A stretch of 64,000 nt of DNA, taken from contig NZ_KB894643.1 in NCBI RefSeq assembly GCF_000374585.1, positions 398,773 to 462,772 of the forward strand, given 5' to 3'. This DNA is from Phocaeicola barnesiae DSM 18169 = JCM 13652 (GTDB lineage: Bacteria > Bacteroidota > Bacteroidia > Bacteroidales > Bacteroidaceae). Positions 7,559 to 17,775 of the stretch are shown in pieces. The position numbers and the translations under genes are program-made. The notes below the pieces were generated by a model. The model made no database searches. It worked only from the letters and a program-made list of their open reading frames with translations, and had not been told where the DNA came from. How positions within the stretch are numbered: position 1 is the stretch's first letter; each line of letters starts with the position of its first letter.

Positions 7559-9772
7559 TTATTTTTTCGGTTGAGGACCCATTTCAAATTCAACGGTCGC
7601 ACCATCCATAATCTGCTGGTGAGTCAGGTAGGTCTTGTCGTAGACCTGTCCGTTCACCTTGACAGACTGTACATAGATATTCTGTTTGTTTACATTCGGA
7701 GCCAGGACGGTAAAGGTCTTTCCGTTATTGAGATGCAGTTTCAGTTCCGGGAAGAGCGGTGTACCCATTTCATACTGACCGCTTACCGGGTCTACCGGAT
7801 AAAATCCCATCGCACTGAAGACATACCATGCCGACATCTGTCCGCAGTCTTCGTTACCACAGATACCACCCGGTTCGTTCAGGTAAAGTTCCTGCATTAC
7901 CTTGGCGACATACTGTTGTGTCTTCCACGGACTGCGTGTCAGGTTATACAGATAAATTACATGATGACTAGGTTCATTACCGTGTGCATACTGACCAATC
8001 ATTCCGGTACTGAATATCGGAAGTTCTTCATCGGATGCCGGATGATGCGTAAACATGCTGTCCAGTTTCTCTTCAAACTTGTCTTGTCCCCCCAGCAATT
8101 CCATCAGACCTTTCGGGTCCTGCTGTACAGACCAGAGGTAATGCCAGGCATTGCTTTCGCAGATATATTCCGTATAATCGTCCGGATTGAAATCGGGGAT
8201 GAATTTTCCTTTATCATCTTTCGGCTGCATGAATCCGGTTTCCGGATTGAAGAGCTTCCGGTAATTCTGAGAACGGTCATAAAAACGTTTGGCAATATCT
8301 GTCTTTCCCATCTTTTCGGCCATACGGGCAATACAATAATCATCGTAAGCATATTCCAAAGATTTGGACATCGACCAGTTTTCTTCGCCTTTGATGGCAG
8401 AGTTATAAGGTATGTAACCGTATTTCTTATAGAGACCTACTCCACGGTAACTATCCATATCAGCTGACGCTACACAAGCTTCCAATGCCTTTTCAGCGTC
8501 GAAATCACCGATACCTTTCAAATAAGCATCTACAATTACCGGTACTGCATGATAACCAATCATCATTTCGGTTTCCGCTCCCCACAACGGCCACAACGGT
8601 AAACGTCCGTGTTGCTCATAAAAGGCCAGGAACGTCTTAATCATGTCATTGGTACGTTCCGGTTCGGTATAAGTAAACAACGGGTGAGAAGCACGATAGG
8701 TATCCCACAAAGAAAAAGTACTGTAATTCACCCATCCGTTTGTCTGATGAATCTGTTTATCGGCACCCCGATAAAAGCCGTCTACATCGCTGAAGATAGT
8801 CGGAGCTATCATACTGTGATACAAAGCCGTATAGAATTTCACCTTGTCATCGGCATCATTGCCCTGTACTTCAATCTTACCTAACTGTTTGTTCCATTCA
8901 GCCTTGGCTTCGGTCACATAACGGTCGAAATCATTGTGCGGAGCTTCCGCCTGCAGATTCTTGGCTGCTCCTTCGGTACTGACACCGGATAAAGCTGTTG
9001 CCAACACTAGCTGCTCGCCAGCCTGCGTATCGAAATTGAACTGAGCCACGTATGCCATACCGATTTTCTGGCCTTTCAGCTTCACTTCCGTACTGTCCAT
9101 CTGAACAGATTTGAACGGTTTGGAGAAACGGGTACGGAAATAGACATGCTGGTCTCTCGCCCATCCTTCAGAGAAACGATAGCCTTCGATGGTACAAGAG
9201 TCTACTACCTGAACGGAAGAACAATTGGTAAAATCCCAATTCAATGCCCGTTTCAGGTTCAAGATAACAGCAGCCTGTGCTTTCGGGAAAGTATAACGTT
9301 GGATACCGCATCGTTCCGTAGCGGTCAACTCTACATTGATATCATAATCCTGCAATTTCACCTGATAATAACCGGCACTGGCTTTTTCTTCTGCGTGAGA
9401 GAATTTGGAATAAATGCCCAACCCACTCTCCTTGTCTTCTTTGTAAGGCAATGTTACAGGCATAAAAGGAATATCATATAAATCGCCTGCGCCAGTTCCA
9501 GAAAGATGTGTATGACTGAAGCTGGCAATCGTACTGTCCGGATAATAATATCCGGAAATCCGGTTCCATCCACCCAGTCCATTGTCTGGGCTCAATTGCA
9601 CCATACCGAAAGGAGCCTGTGCCCCCGGGTAAGTATTTCCCGTAAAATCCGTACCGATAAAAGGATTAACCATTGCCGCATAATCTACAGGCTCGGTAGT
9701 CTGTTTCACTGTGGTAGTACATGCGGCAAAAATCCCCATCAAGAAGAAAGACGAAACGATGTGTCCTTTCAT
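7559..9772 (-). CDS. GH92 family alpha-mannosidase, lipoprotein (first of three)
   Basis: This is a 737-residue GH92 exo-alpha-mannosidase. A short signal peptide ends in a lipobox (IFAAC, Cys18), so it should be lipid-anchored in the cell envelope. Family motifs are YAAMVNPFIGTDFTGNTYPG near the N-terminus, THLSGTGAGD at about 95, and the catalytic-acid block GNEDCGQMSAWYVFSAMGFY at about 638. It is the first gene of the mannosidase operon, starting about 37 bases downstream of a well-formed promoter and separated from susD by a terminator, so it can be expressed independently of the transporter pair. Confidence 0.95.
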   Translation of the reverse strand: MKGHIVSSFFLMGIFAACTTTVKQTTEPVDYAAMVNPFIGTDFTGNTYPGAQAPFGMVQLSPDNGLGGWNRISGYYYPDSTIASFSHTHLSGTGAGDLYDIPFMPVTLPYKEDKESGLGIYSKFSHAEEKASAGYYQVKLQDYDINVELTATERCGIQRYTFPKAQAAVILNLKRALNWDFTNCSSVQVVDSCTIEGYRFSEGWARDQHVYFRTRFSKPFKSVQMDSTEVKLKGQKIGMAYVAQFNFDTQAGEQLVLATALSGVSTEGAAKNLQAEAPHNDFDRYVTEAKAEWNKQLGKIEVQGNDADDKVKFYTALYHSMIAPTIFSDVDGFYRGADKQIHQTNGWVNYSTFSLWDTYRASHPLFTYTEPERTNDMIKTFLAFYEQHGRLPLWPLWGAETEMMIGYHAVPVIVDAYLKGIGDFDAEKALEACVASADMDSYRGVGLYKKYGYIPYNSAIKGEENWSMSKSLEYAYDDYCIARMAEKMGKTDIAKRFYDRSQNYRKLFNPETGFMQPKDDKGKFIPDFNPDDYTEYICESNAWHYLWSVQQDPKGLMELLGGQDKFEEKLDSMFTHHPASDEELPIFSTGMIGQYAHGNEPSHHVIYLYNLTRSPWKTQQYVAKVMQELYLNEPGGICGNEDCGQMSAWYVFSAMGFYPVDPVSGQYEMGTPLFPELKLHLNNGKTFTVLAPNVNKQNIYVQSVKVNGQVYDKTYLTHQQIMDGATVEFEMGPQPKK

Positions 9773-9808
9773 AATAAAAGATAAATTAAAATTTTAGATG
9801 TTTGGAAA

Positions 9809-9840
9809 CAAAGATAGGAAAACTGACAAATACCGCCAAA
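9809..9840 (-). promoter_or_regulatory. promoter of the GH92 operon
   Basis: On the minus strand TTTG (9840-9837) is followed after 20 bases by TATCTTTG (9816-9809), a full match to the Bacteroidetes promoter. The first GH92 start codon lies 36 bases downstream. Confidence 0.8.
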
Positions 9841-9960
9841 CATCGTATAAAGAATTGTCAGTAAATAGCTGTTTATTTACAAATTAAATATAAAAATCCA
9901 AGATAGAAATAATCATATTTTACTATTTTAGATTCTAATGATACGAAACTTAGCTACATA

Positions 9961-9999
9961 AAAAAAGATGTCCCAACATTTTTTGCTAGGACATCTTTT
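9961..9999 (-). terminator. terminator of the second susC-susD unit
   Basis: An 11-bp perfect stem (AAAAGATGTCC / GGACATCTTTT) is followed on the minus strand by further T residues, 25 bases past the susD stop codon. Confidence 0.88.
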
Positions 10000-10024
10000 C
10001 TATCAAATTTATTTATCTGCTACA

Positions 10025-11791
10025 TCACCATCCTGGATTCTGTTTCAAATTCGGTGCTTTACCGATTTCGTCTGTAGGAATAGGAGACAAGTAATGTTTC
10101 GGATCTTCAAAAACAGGAGTCGGACTCTGACCGGCATAACGTTTTTCGTAAATAGTCAAAGCACCATCTTCGTTAACACCCACAGTTTCCTTCAGTGCTT
10201 GTATTTCTTCCTCTGAATATCCGGCACCTTCAATGATAATACCCAAACGAGGAGCAGTTAACAAATTACCGCAAGCCCAACGACGGATATCGTCATAGCG
10301 TACACCTTCCGCGAACATTTCAATCCGACGTTCACGACGGATTTCACGAATCAGCTTAGGATTGCTTCCCTGCACATTAGGATATGCAGCGGCAATAACC
10401 GGATCATCAAATCCGACATTCAGTGTGAGCGGATGATTGAATCCTACACGTGCACGAAGTTTGTTGATAGTCTCATCCAAATCAGTCTGAGTAATGGTTC
10501 CCAATTCGGCAGCAGCTTCTGCACGGATCAGCATGATTTCACCCAAACGGAACACAGGAGCATCTTCTGTTCCCTGATAGTGAGAAGCACTGTACTCTGC
10601 CGCATTATAAAATTTTACAATCGGATAACCGGTAGAGCATCTGCTCGGATTACCAGTAGCAGTAACAGAAGCAATATTAGGAGCCTTGCCATCCATATAA
10701 TAACAATGATCTGTATCCGTTACATCTGGAGTTGCTGTAGTCTGCAACATACGCGGATCACGGTTGGCCAACTCGGCAATCAATGTTGTATGTTTCGTAT
10801 GTCCTTCGCAATTACACAGAGAAATAGGAAGGCCTGTAGTAGCACACAAATAAGAATCTGCACAGTTCTTACTCATACCAAGTGGAGTTTCACCTACAAA
10901 AATCTGACGGGTAAGATTGTTACCTTTATCAATTCCCGGATCGTATGCTTTTGACAAAATAACTTCCGGATTGTTAGCCTGGTCTGCCAGACAGAACAGT
11001 TCATGATAAGCCGTACCTGGCTTACTTCCCTGATACAAGGAATAACCGTATTCAGCTTTCATCAATTCACAAGCAGCACTGTATGCTTCCTGCAAGAATT
11101 TCTCAGGATTCTCGATGCCGTGATATTTACGCCAAGTACCTTCAAACAGACACATACGTGCTTTCAAGGCCAATGCTGCATCTTTACTAATCAATGTAAC
11201 ATCTGTCTTTTTAGGCAACCATTCAATAGCCTGATTGATATCACGAAGCATATTGTCCATTACCAATACACGAGAATCACGGGCCTTGTACATTTCTTCA
11301 TCCCCAGGATTCATCACATTCTCAAACCAAGGTACATCGCCATAAGCCTTAACCTTGTTAAAATAATCCAGTGTCTTGAAGAAAAGAATCATTCCGGCAT
11401 ATTTATGCTTTACTTCATCACTTTCCGGAGATTGTTCATAATTAGCTAGAAAATCATTGCATGCACGGATATTCTCCCATTTCCACTGAGTATCGCTGGC
11501 ACTTGAAGGAACCGTAGCCAAACCAAAGCTGGTAGTATTACGTTCCCATGGTAAAACATCATCACCTGTAAAATCATCACCCAGCATACCCCAGTCATAA
11601 CTCTTAGGGGCTCCATATCCAACAATCAATTTCGGATAGAAATCGTTACAGTATTGCTCCAGTGCAGTAGCATTGGCTGTAGTAAAGAACTGGTCCTTAC
11701 CGATGGCATCCAATGGTTCTCTGTCCAAGAAATCACAACTAGCCAATGCCATCGTAAACAGACATCCTGTCAATATAGTTATTTTCTTCAT
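10025..11791 (-). CDS. SusD/RagB-type glycan-binding outer-membrane lipoprotein
   Basis: This 588-residue SusD homologue is the surface lipoprotein that captures glycan and caps the SusC channel. The signal peptide ends in the lipobox LASC (Cys19), followed by the typical SusD start FLDREPLD. The alpha-helical TPR-like core and the C-terminal signature (RRERRIEMFAEG, RYDDIRRW, ending HYLSPIPTDEI...LKQNPGW) are intact. It lies 14 bases downstream of its susC partner and is followed by a terminator, so it closes a two-gene transport unit. The GH92 genes come next, which suggests mannose-containing substrates; this is inferred from neighbours only. Confidence 0.95.
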   Translation of the reverse strand: MKKITILTGCLFTMALASCDFLDREPLDAIGKDQFFTTANATALEQYCNDFYPKLIVGYGAPKSYDWGMLGDDFTGDDVLPWERNTTSFGLATVPSSASDTQWKWENIRACNDFLANYEQSPESDEVKHKYAGMILFFKTLDYFNKVKAYGDVPWFENVMNPGDEEMYKARDSRVLVMDNMLRDINQAIEWLPKKTDVTLISKDAALALKARMCLFEGTWRKYHGIENPEKFLQEAYSAACELMKAEYGYSLYQGSKPGTAYHELFCLADQANNPEVILSKAYDPGIDKGNNLTRQIFVGETPLGMSKNCADSYLCATTGLPISLCNCEGHTKHTTLIAELANRDPRMLQTTATPDVTDTDHCYYMDGKAPNIASVTATGNPSRCSTGYPIVKFYNAAEYSASHYQGTEDAPVFRLGEIMLIRAEAAAELGTITQTDLDETINKLRARVGFNHPLTLNVGFDDPVIAAAYPNVQGSNPKLIREIRRERRIEMFAEGVRYDDIRRWACGNLLTAPRLGIIIEGAGYSEEEIQALKETVGVNEDGALTIYEKRYAGQSPTPVFEDPKHYLSPIPTDEIGKAPNLKQNPGW

Positions 11792-11805
11792 AATCGTAAA
11801 TCTTT

Positions 11806-14800
11806 TTAGAATGTTAAGTTGATACCGAATGAATAAGAACGGCAGAACGGATAACTCTTCATATCTGAATTCAATGTTCCGACCATACCATCTGACGATT
11901 TCTGATAAGTATTACCAGTCATATCCGGATCTACATATTTATACAAACCTGTAGCTTCCCACAAGTTCTGTCCACTGAAGAAGACCTTCAACTGAGAAAT
12001 ACCGACAGGTTCCAGCCATTTCTTCGGAAGTGTATATCCGATAGTCAAATCACGCAGACGGATATAAGATGCATTCTGCAGATACTTTGTCTGAGTCTGT
12101 CTACTGCGACTACTCCATGTCGGAACCGGATAATAAGCGTTAGGATTACTTTCTGACCAAGAATTATCAACATGGTAATCATTGATAGCGCTGTTCCATA
12201 CACCGCTGAATCCCCAGAAAACTTCATTGCTAAGCCACAAATCACGTTTCAAGACACCTTCAAACAAGGCACGTACATCAAAGTTCTTCCAACTCAAACC
12301 CAGATTGATATTGAAACGATAACGAGGAGTCTGGTTACCGATTACTGTCAAGTCGCCATGATTATCCAATGTATTGATAGGTCCCTTATTGCTATCACCT
12401 GTATTTACAACACCATCACCATTCAGGTCAGCATAACGGATATCACCCGGAATCCAAGTATTTGAAATATAAGCCTGACGTTTAGCCTGTTCTGCGGCCT
12501 CAGCCTCTGTCATAATGAAACCATCTGTAGTATATCCCCAGATTTCACCCAAACGCTTGCCCTCATACAAATCATTCAAAGTTCCTGTCGGATTATCATA
12601 TTTAGTAATAGTAGAATAACTATCTGAAAGACCGATTCCAACATTATACTTCAATGGACTACCGGCAACATCGGCAATCTGATCATTCCAATTGATTGTC
12701 AACTCCCATCCATTGGTACGCATACTGGCCAAATTCTCCTTACCACCACTTGTACCCATTGTATTAGGATAAGCTTTTGACACGACCATATCTGTCGTAT
12801 AACGTACATAGTAATCGAAAGATGCAGTCAAACGGTTATTCAATAATCCCAAATCAAGACCGAAGTTAGCGGTTGTAACCTTTTCCCATGTTACATTATT
12901 GTAGGCCAATGTAGCCGGCGTAATACCTGTAGGTATACTACCAGACAGAATATAGTTCAAGTTCTCACTACCAACAGTTCCAATATAATCGAAGTTACCG
13001 TTAGTTACCTGATTACCCAACGAACCGATTGAAGCACGAATTTTCACATTCTGGAACAAATCACGTGCAGGATCAAAGAATTTCTCTTCAGAAAGTCTCC
13101 ATCCTAATGATGCTGACGGGAAGAATCCCCACTGACTACCCGATGCATATTTGGAAGAACCGTCATAACGTCCATTCAACTCTACCAGATATTTGCCTTT
13201 ATAATCATAATTCAAACGGAAGAATGCACCTTGAACAGCCCAAACAGTAGCTGCCTCACTCAATGTTTCCTTATCTTTAGCCATATCGATAATCGGGAAA
13301 TCATTCATATACAGGTTGGCAGCTACACCATACATATTGCTGGTATTCTTACGTTCCTGGTTATAACCGGCCATTACTGAGAATGAGTGATCCTTTATCT
13401 GAGCTTTGTATTCAGCCCACACGTTCAAGGCTTCGTATGTATCATCATATTTCCGCAATCCAGCCTTATTCGTAGGCATCTTAGCTGTTTGGGAGCCATC
13501 CGGATTCAACTGATAAATTGTCTTCAAGTGTTCACGCTGCGTACGGAAGTAACGGTTTCCTGTATAATCTCCCTTGATAGAAAGACCTTTTATCGGAGTA
13601 AGGTTGAACGAACCGGTATACCAGATATCATCGTAATTATTGGTAATACGGCCTGCTTCTGCCAAGATACCAGCATAGTTGTAGTTAAAATTACTACCTT
13701 CCATAGCCGCAAAATGTTCACCATCCGGTAAATAGATAGGAATAAATGGGAATGAACGATACACTTCATAATACGGTGAACTACCCATATAAGCCTGTGT
13801 ATTAGGTTCATCTGATTCACTACGATTATATTTAGCACGGAAACCGATTTCCAACCAATCTGTCACCTGAGTCGTGAAGTTGAACGACATGTTGATACGT
13901 TTATAAGTATCTGTACCAAATGCTAACAAACCGTCCTGACCCTTATAACCGATAGAACCATAATAGGTATTCTTCTCAGTACCTCCCTGAATACTTGCAT
14001 TATGCTGTTGCATGAATGCAGCACTCTTATAGAATTCATCGAACCAATCGGTATTTCCGGCATAAGCCCACTGGCCTTTGGCTGTAAATTCTCCTGTTTC
14101 ATCCAAGAAAGCTGACGGACGGCTCGGATCCTGACAATATGCATGAACAGCATCCACCAAAGCCTGACTGAAATACCCGCTACCATTCGTATTCGTATTA
14201 GCCAACTGTACAGCATCAATCCATTTATCAGAAGAAATACCATCCGGGAGACGTGACGGAGCAGACCATGAGAAGTTATTGTTATAATTTATGGTTACTT
14301 TCTGTCCTTTACTACCTTTCTTTGTCGTGATAAGAACCACACCAAAGGCTGCACGAGCACCATATACAGCTGCCGATGAAGCATCCTTTAACACAGAAAC
14401 ACTTTCAATGTCTTGAGGATTCAACAAAGAAATGTCATTGGTTTCTACTCCATCTACCAGAATCAATGCAGAACCACCATTCAAAGAAGTGATACCACGC
14501 ACGTTGAAAGTAGCCGTTGCATTCGGGTTACCACTCGGCATGGTAATGTTCAAGTTAGGAATAGCACCTTGCAGACCTTGTGCCAAATTTGCAATCGGTC
14601 GATCTTCCAACATGTCTCCTTCGGTCATGGCAACAGCACCAGTCAAGTTAACCTTCTTCTGAGTACCATAACCAACAACAACGACTTCTTCCAAAGCCTG
14701 TGAATCATCTTGCAAAGTGATATTAATAGGTGAACCATTCCAAGCAATTTCCTGTGTTTTGTATCCCACAAAAGAAATTTGAATAATATCTCCCTTCTTT

Positions 14801-15045
14801 ACACCTGACAAAGAGAAATCACCATCCAAGCCCGTGATTGTACCGTTGGTAGTACCTTTCACTACAACCGAAGCACCGATAACAGTTTCACCCGTAGCAT
14901 CCTTTACAACACCTGTACAAGTTGACTGTTGTTGCATACCTCTGGTTGCATCAACCTCAGGTACAGCTACTGCATAGGCAGCTCCTGTAGAAGAAACACC
15001 TGCCAGAGCCAACAACATACTGACTGATTTGATTCGTTTTAACAT
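11806..15045 (-). CDS. SusC-type TonB-dependent outer-membrane transporter (pair 2)
   Basis: This 1,079-residue SusC/RagA protein imports oligosaccharides across the outer membrane using TonB energy. The order is signal peptide (about 1-27), carboxypeptidase-regulatory-like beta-sandwich (about 42-120, GVVKDATGETVIGASV), TonB-box region LEEVVVVGYGTQKK, plug domain (VRGITSLNGGSALILVDGVE), then a 22-strand barrel ending in Phe. There is no N-terminal STN domain, so direct signalling to an anti-sigma factor is not expected. The first 98 residues and the leader are nearly identical to the other susC in this window (start 28949), while the rest diverges. susD follows after 14 bases. The ligand is unknown; the adjacent mannosidases suggest mannose-containing glycans. 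Confidence 0.95.
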   Translation of the reverse strand: MLKRIKSVSMLLALAGVSSTGAAYAVAVPEVDATRGMQQQSTCTGVVKDATGETVIGASVVVKGTTNGTITGLDGDFSLSGVKKGDIIQISFVGYKTQEIAWNGSPINITLQDDSQALEEVVVVGYGTQKKVNLTGAVAMTEGDMLEDRPIANLAQGLQGAIPNLNITMPSGNPNATATFNVRGITSLNGGSALILVDGVETNDISLLNPQDIESVSVLKDASSAAVYGARAAFGVVLITTKKGSKGQKVTINYNNNFSWSAPSRLPDGISSDKWIDAVQLANTNTNGSGYFSQALVDAVHAYCQDPSRPSAFLDETGEFTAKGQWAYAGNTDWFDEFYKSAAFMQQHNASIQGGTEKNTYYGSIGYKGQDGLLAFGTDTYKRINMSFNFTTQVTDWLEIGFRAKYNRSESDEPNTQAYMGSSPYYEVYRSFPFIPIYLPDGEHFAAMEGSNFNYNYAGILAEAGRITNNYDDIWYTGSFNLTPIKGLSIKGDYTGNRYFRTQREHLKTIYQLNPDGSQTAKMPTNKAGLRKYDDTYEALNVWAEYKAQIKDHSFSVMAGYNQERKNTSNMYGVAANLYMNDFPIIDMAKDKETLSEAATVWAVQGAFFRLNYDYKGKYLVELNGRYDGSSKYASGSQWGFFPSASLGWRLSEEKFFDPARDLFQNVKIRASIGSLGNQVTNGNFDYIGTVGSENLNYILSGSIPTGITPATLAYNNVTWEKVTTANFGLDLGLLNNRLTASFDYYVRYTTDMVVSKAYPNTMGTSGGKENLASMRTNGWELTINWNDQIADVAGSPLKYNVGIGLSDSYSTITKYDNPTGTLNDLYEGKRLGEIWGYTTDGFIMTEAEAAEQAKRQAYISNTWIPGDIRYADLNGDGVVNTGDSNKGPINTLDNHGDLTVIGNQTPRYRFNINLGLSWKNFDVRALFEGVLKRDLWLSNEVFWGFSGVWNSAINDYHVDNSWSESNPNAYYPVPTWSSRSRQTQTKYLQNASYIRLRDLTIGYTLPKKWLEPVGISQLKVFFSGQNLWEATGLYKYVDPDMTGNTYQKSSDGMVGTLNSDMKSYPFCRSYSFGINLTF

Positions 15046-15072
15046 AGTTTGATATTTTAAGTTAGAGATTCA
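14752..15072 (-). repeat. shared 5' segment of the two susC genes, copy 2
   Basis: This covers the 27-base leader (identical) plus the codons for the signal peptide and regulatory-like domain. It is highly similar to 28656-28976: the leader matches exactly, residues 1-34 are identical and residues about 41-96 are identical. Similarity drops sharply after the SFVGY motif. Confidence 0.85.
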
Positions 15073-15170
15073 GTCATACCAGATAAGGAATAAGTCATAG
15101 AAAACTTAAATTTCCCCTTCCTTTTATATTAAAAATGCAAATTTTTCTCATTTTTTATTTTTGCATGAAA

Positions 15171-15178
15171 CAAAGATA
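15171..15178 (-). promoter_or_regulatory. -7 element of the second susC-susD unit
   Basis: TATCTTTG on the minus strand matches the Bacteroidetes -7 box. Only a GTG/TG is found at the -33 distance, so the upstream box is weak, which would suit an activator-dependent promoter. The leader to susC would be about 120 bases. Confidence 0.6.
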
Positions 15179-15322
15179 TGTATTTTTTTGATTTGTGCAC
15201 ACGTATTTATTCTTTTTCTGATAAAACGACCACAAGAAAATAATTTTTTTCAATAAATTATATAGAAAAGAAAATAGCAATTGGAAATCTTATCTTCTCA
15301 ACTCGATTCTTTTTATTATCGC

Positions 15323-15367
15323 AAAAAGGTCGATACCTTATAAAGATTAATAAGATACCGACCTTTT
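15323..15367 (-). terminator. terminator of the SUMF1-GH29-GH29-GH3 operon
   Basis: An 18-bp imperfect stem (15324-15341 with 15350-15367) is flanked on the minus strand by a run of T residues. It lies about 42 bases after the GH3 stop codon and before the promoter of susC. The 15046-15408 gap therefore holds a terminator and a promoter with a leader, and nothing else recognised. Confidence 0.85.
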
Positions 15368-15408
15368 ACTATCTTTTTAATTTAATCAAATCATCATTAA
15401 CCTGTCAT

Positions 15409-17763
15409 TCATTCCACTTCAAAACTTCCTTTCAAAGGTAAATTGTCTGAGGCAGATCCTACCATAACATTAAACTTACCTGGTTCTACTACAAAGTTCA
15501 TGTTCCGATCATAAATAGACAGGTCCTTTGCTGTCAGTTCGAATGTAACTTCGCGGCTTTCGCCTTTCTTTAGTTCAATACGCTGGAAACCTTTCAAACG
15601 AACAGGAGGAGTAACCACAGAACTTACTTCATCGTTGATATACAGCTGAGCAATTTCCGTTCCATCGCAGTTACCAGTATTCGTTACCGTACAGGTCACT
15701 TTCTGAAGTACGTTTTTACCGTCACCTGGAGTCAGTTTCAGATTACTATAGGCAAAAGTAGTATAGCTCAATCCATAACCGAACGCATACAACGGAGTAC
15801 CCGGACCATCCATGTAATCACGCTGAACTCCCTGTGAATAATGAATCGGAAGCTGACCAACATTGCGTGGAACAGACATCGGCAAACGACCACTTGGATT
15901 ATAGTCACCAAACAACACATCTGCAATACCATTACCACCCTGTTCCCCAGGATACCAGGCCATCAACAAAGCATCGCCGACTTCGGAAGCCAGATTCATC
16001 AATAATGGACGACCGGCAATATAAACAATCACCAACGGTTTACCAGTAGCAGCCAAAGCCTTGATCAGTTTTTCCTGGTCACCTAAAAGGTTCAAGGTTG
16101 AACGGTCGAAACCTTCTCCACATTCCATATCTGAAACCACTTCGTTCCCGTCAGAAGAAACAGTAGCTGCACCTGTTTCAATGTATTTCGTTTTGAAATC
16201 CCGGGCACTGGATCCTCCTACAGCTACCACCACCACATCTGCTTTTCTAGCAGCTTCTACGGCAGCCTGAATATCACTGGTTGTAGTATCACGGATAGCA
16301 CAACCTTTTTCATAGTAGACCGTAGCATTCGGTAAGCGTTCACGCATTGCATCAAGCAGAGTCACTACTTTGGAACGCTCCTGAGGAGCTGTATAATCGC
16401 CCAAATAATTATAGATGACATCTGCATTCGGCCCGATAACCGCTACACTTTTCAGTTCTTTACTCAACGGAAGTACTCCTGTATTCTTCAGTAGCACTGT
16501 TCCTTCTCGAGCAACCTCACGAGCTACCTGCTTATGTTCTTCTGAGTTTACAATCATCTTGGCCTGCTCCGGAGAGACATATGGATTTTCAAACAAGCCC
16601 ATCTTAAACTTCAGACGCAAAACATTCGAAACGGCACGATCTATATAAGATTCTTTCACCTTACCGTTCTTCACAGCCTCAACCAATTTACTATAAGCAC
16701 TGGCACCCAAATCCATATCTGTTCCAGCTTCAATTGCTTGGATAGCCGCATCCTGTACAGTTGCTGCCACATGATGTGTACCTGCAATACCATCAATACT
16801 TACCAAATCCGAATAAACAAATCCATCAAACCCCCAACGTTTACGCAAAATTGTATCCAGCAGATAAGGATTTCCGGTACAAGGCACACCGTCAATCGAA
16901 TTATAAGAAGTCATTACCGTAGCCGCCTTTCCTACTTCAACAGCACGCTGGAATCCAGGAAGATATTCATCCAATAAAGCACGCAGACTGATATCTGCCG
17001 GATTACCGTTATGTCCACCTCTAGGTACACCGTATGCTGCCATGTGCTTCAAAGTAGCATAGACATGACGGCCGTCTTTTGCATCTGTACCCTGCATTCC
17101 TTGCACAAAAGCCGTACCCAGAATACCGGTCAGATAAAGATCCTCTCCGAAGGTTTCTTCTACACGCGACCATCTCGGTTCACGGGCTATATCCAAGACC
17201 GGACCGTATCCCACGTTTGCTCCCTGCAAACGAGCTTCCAAACCGATAACTTCACCCATCCGACGAATCAAATCTTCGTTCCAAGTAGAAGCCTGACCAA
17301 TAGAAGTCGGGAAAGTGGTAGCACCTATCGCCATGTGGCCATGCGGACATTCCTCAGCAAAAAGTACCGGAATACCCAGACGGGTATTCTCCACTGCATA
17401 TTTCTGCATGGCATTCAAAGCCTTTGCCGCCAGTTCCGGATTCAATCCGGTCTCCAACGTCTTCTGTGTCCAAGGATCTGCACGCAGTACAGCCCAATAG
17501 GAACCGATAGGAGCTTTGTCCATCTGCTGTTTATACTTTTCGGATATAGTCACACTGTTCTTTCCGGTCTTGGTATACATTTCCCAACCTAAAGGACAGC
17601 AAATCTGACCAACCTTTTCTTCCAGGGTCATCCGCCCTACCAAATCCTTTACACGATCCTCAATGGGTGCATCAGCCTGCTTGTACAAAGGCTTCTGTGC
17701 CTGAAGGGGTGCCAACCCCAACATCCAGCAAGCAGCCACCATCCATAAAGTATGTTTTTTCAT
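15409..17763 (-). CDS. GH3 family beta-glycosidase, secreted
   Basis: This 784-residue retaining beta-glycosidase of family GH3 removes terminal beta-linked sugars (glucosidase or xylosidase type; specificity not readable). A type I signal peptide (about 1-22, LAPLQAQ) points to the periplasm. The TIM-barrel domain contains RLGIPVLFAEE, KHMAAYG and the nucleophile Asp in GFVYSDLVSIDG (about residue 318). The C-terminal alpha/beta domain has VAVIGPNAD and the GEGFDRSTLNLLGDQ segment; a fibronectin III-like domain ends the protein. It is the last gene of a four-gene operon, 12 bases after the second fucosidase, suggesting that it trims the same glycan after defucosylation. Confidence 0.95.
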   Translation of the reverse strand: MKKHTLWMVAACWMLGLAPLQAQKPLYKQADAPIEDRVKDLVGRMTLEEKVGQICCPLGWEMYTKTGKNSVTISEKYKQQMDKAPIGSYWAVLRADPWTQKTLETGLNPELAAKALNAMQKYAVENTRLGIPVLFAEECPHGHMAIGATTFPTSIGQASTWNEDLIRRMGEVIGLEARLQGANVGYGPVLDIAREPRWSRVEETFGEDLYLTGILGTAFVQGMQGTDAKDGRHVYATLKHMAAYGVPRGGHNGNPADISLRALLDEYLPGFQRAVEVGKAATVMTSYNSIDGVPCTGNPYLLDTILRKRWGFDGFVYSDLVSIDGIAGTHHVAATVQDAAIQAIEAGTDMDLGASAYSKLVEAVKNGKVKESYIDRAVSNVLRLKFKMGLFENPYVSPEQAKMIVNSEEHKQVAREVAREGTVLLKNTGVLPLSKELKSVAVIGPNADVIYNYLGDYTAPQERSKVVTLLDAMRERLPNATVYYEKGCAIRDTTTSDIQAAVEAARKADVVVVAVGGSSARDFKTKYIETGAATVSSDGNEVVSDMECGEGFDRSTLNLLGDQEKLIKALAATGKPLVIVYIAGRPLLMNLASEVGDALLMAWYPGEQGGNGIADVLFGDYNPSGRLPMSVPRNVGQLPIHYSQGVQRDYMDGPGTPLYAFGYGLSYTTFAYSNLKLTPGDGKNVLQKVTCTVTNTGNCDGTEIAQLYINDEVSSVVTPPVRLKGFQRIELKKGESREVTFELTAKDLSIYDRNMNFVVEPGKFNVMVGSASDNLPLKGSFEVE

Positions 17764-17775
17764 AAAGTAGAAGAT

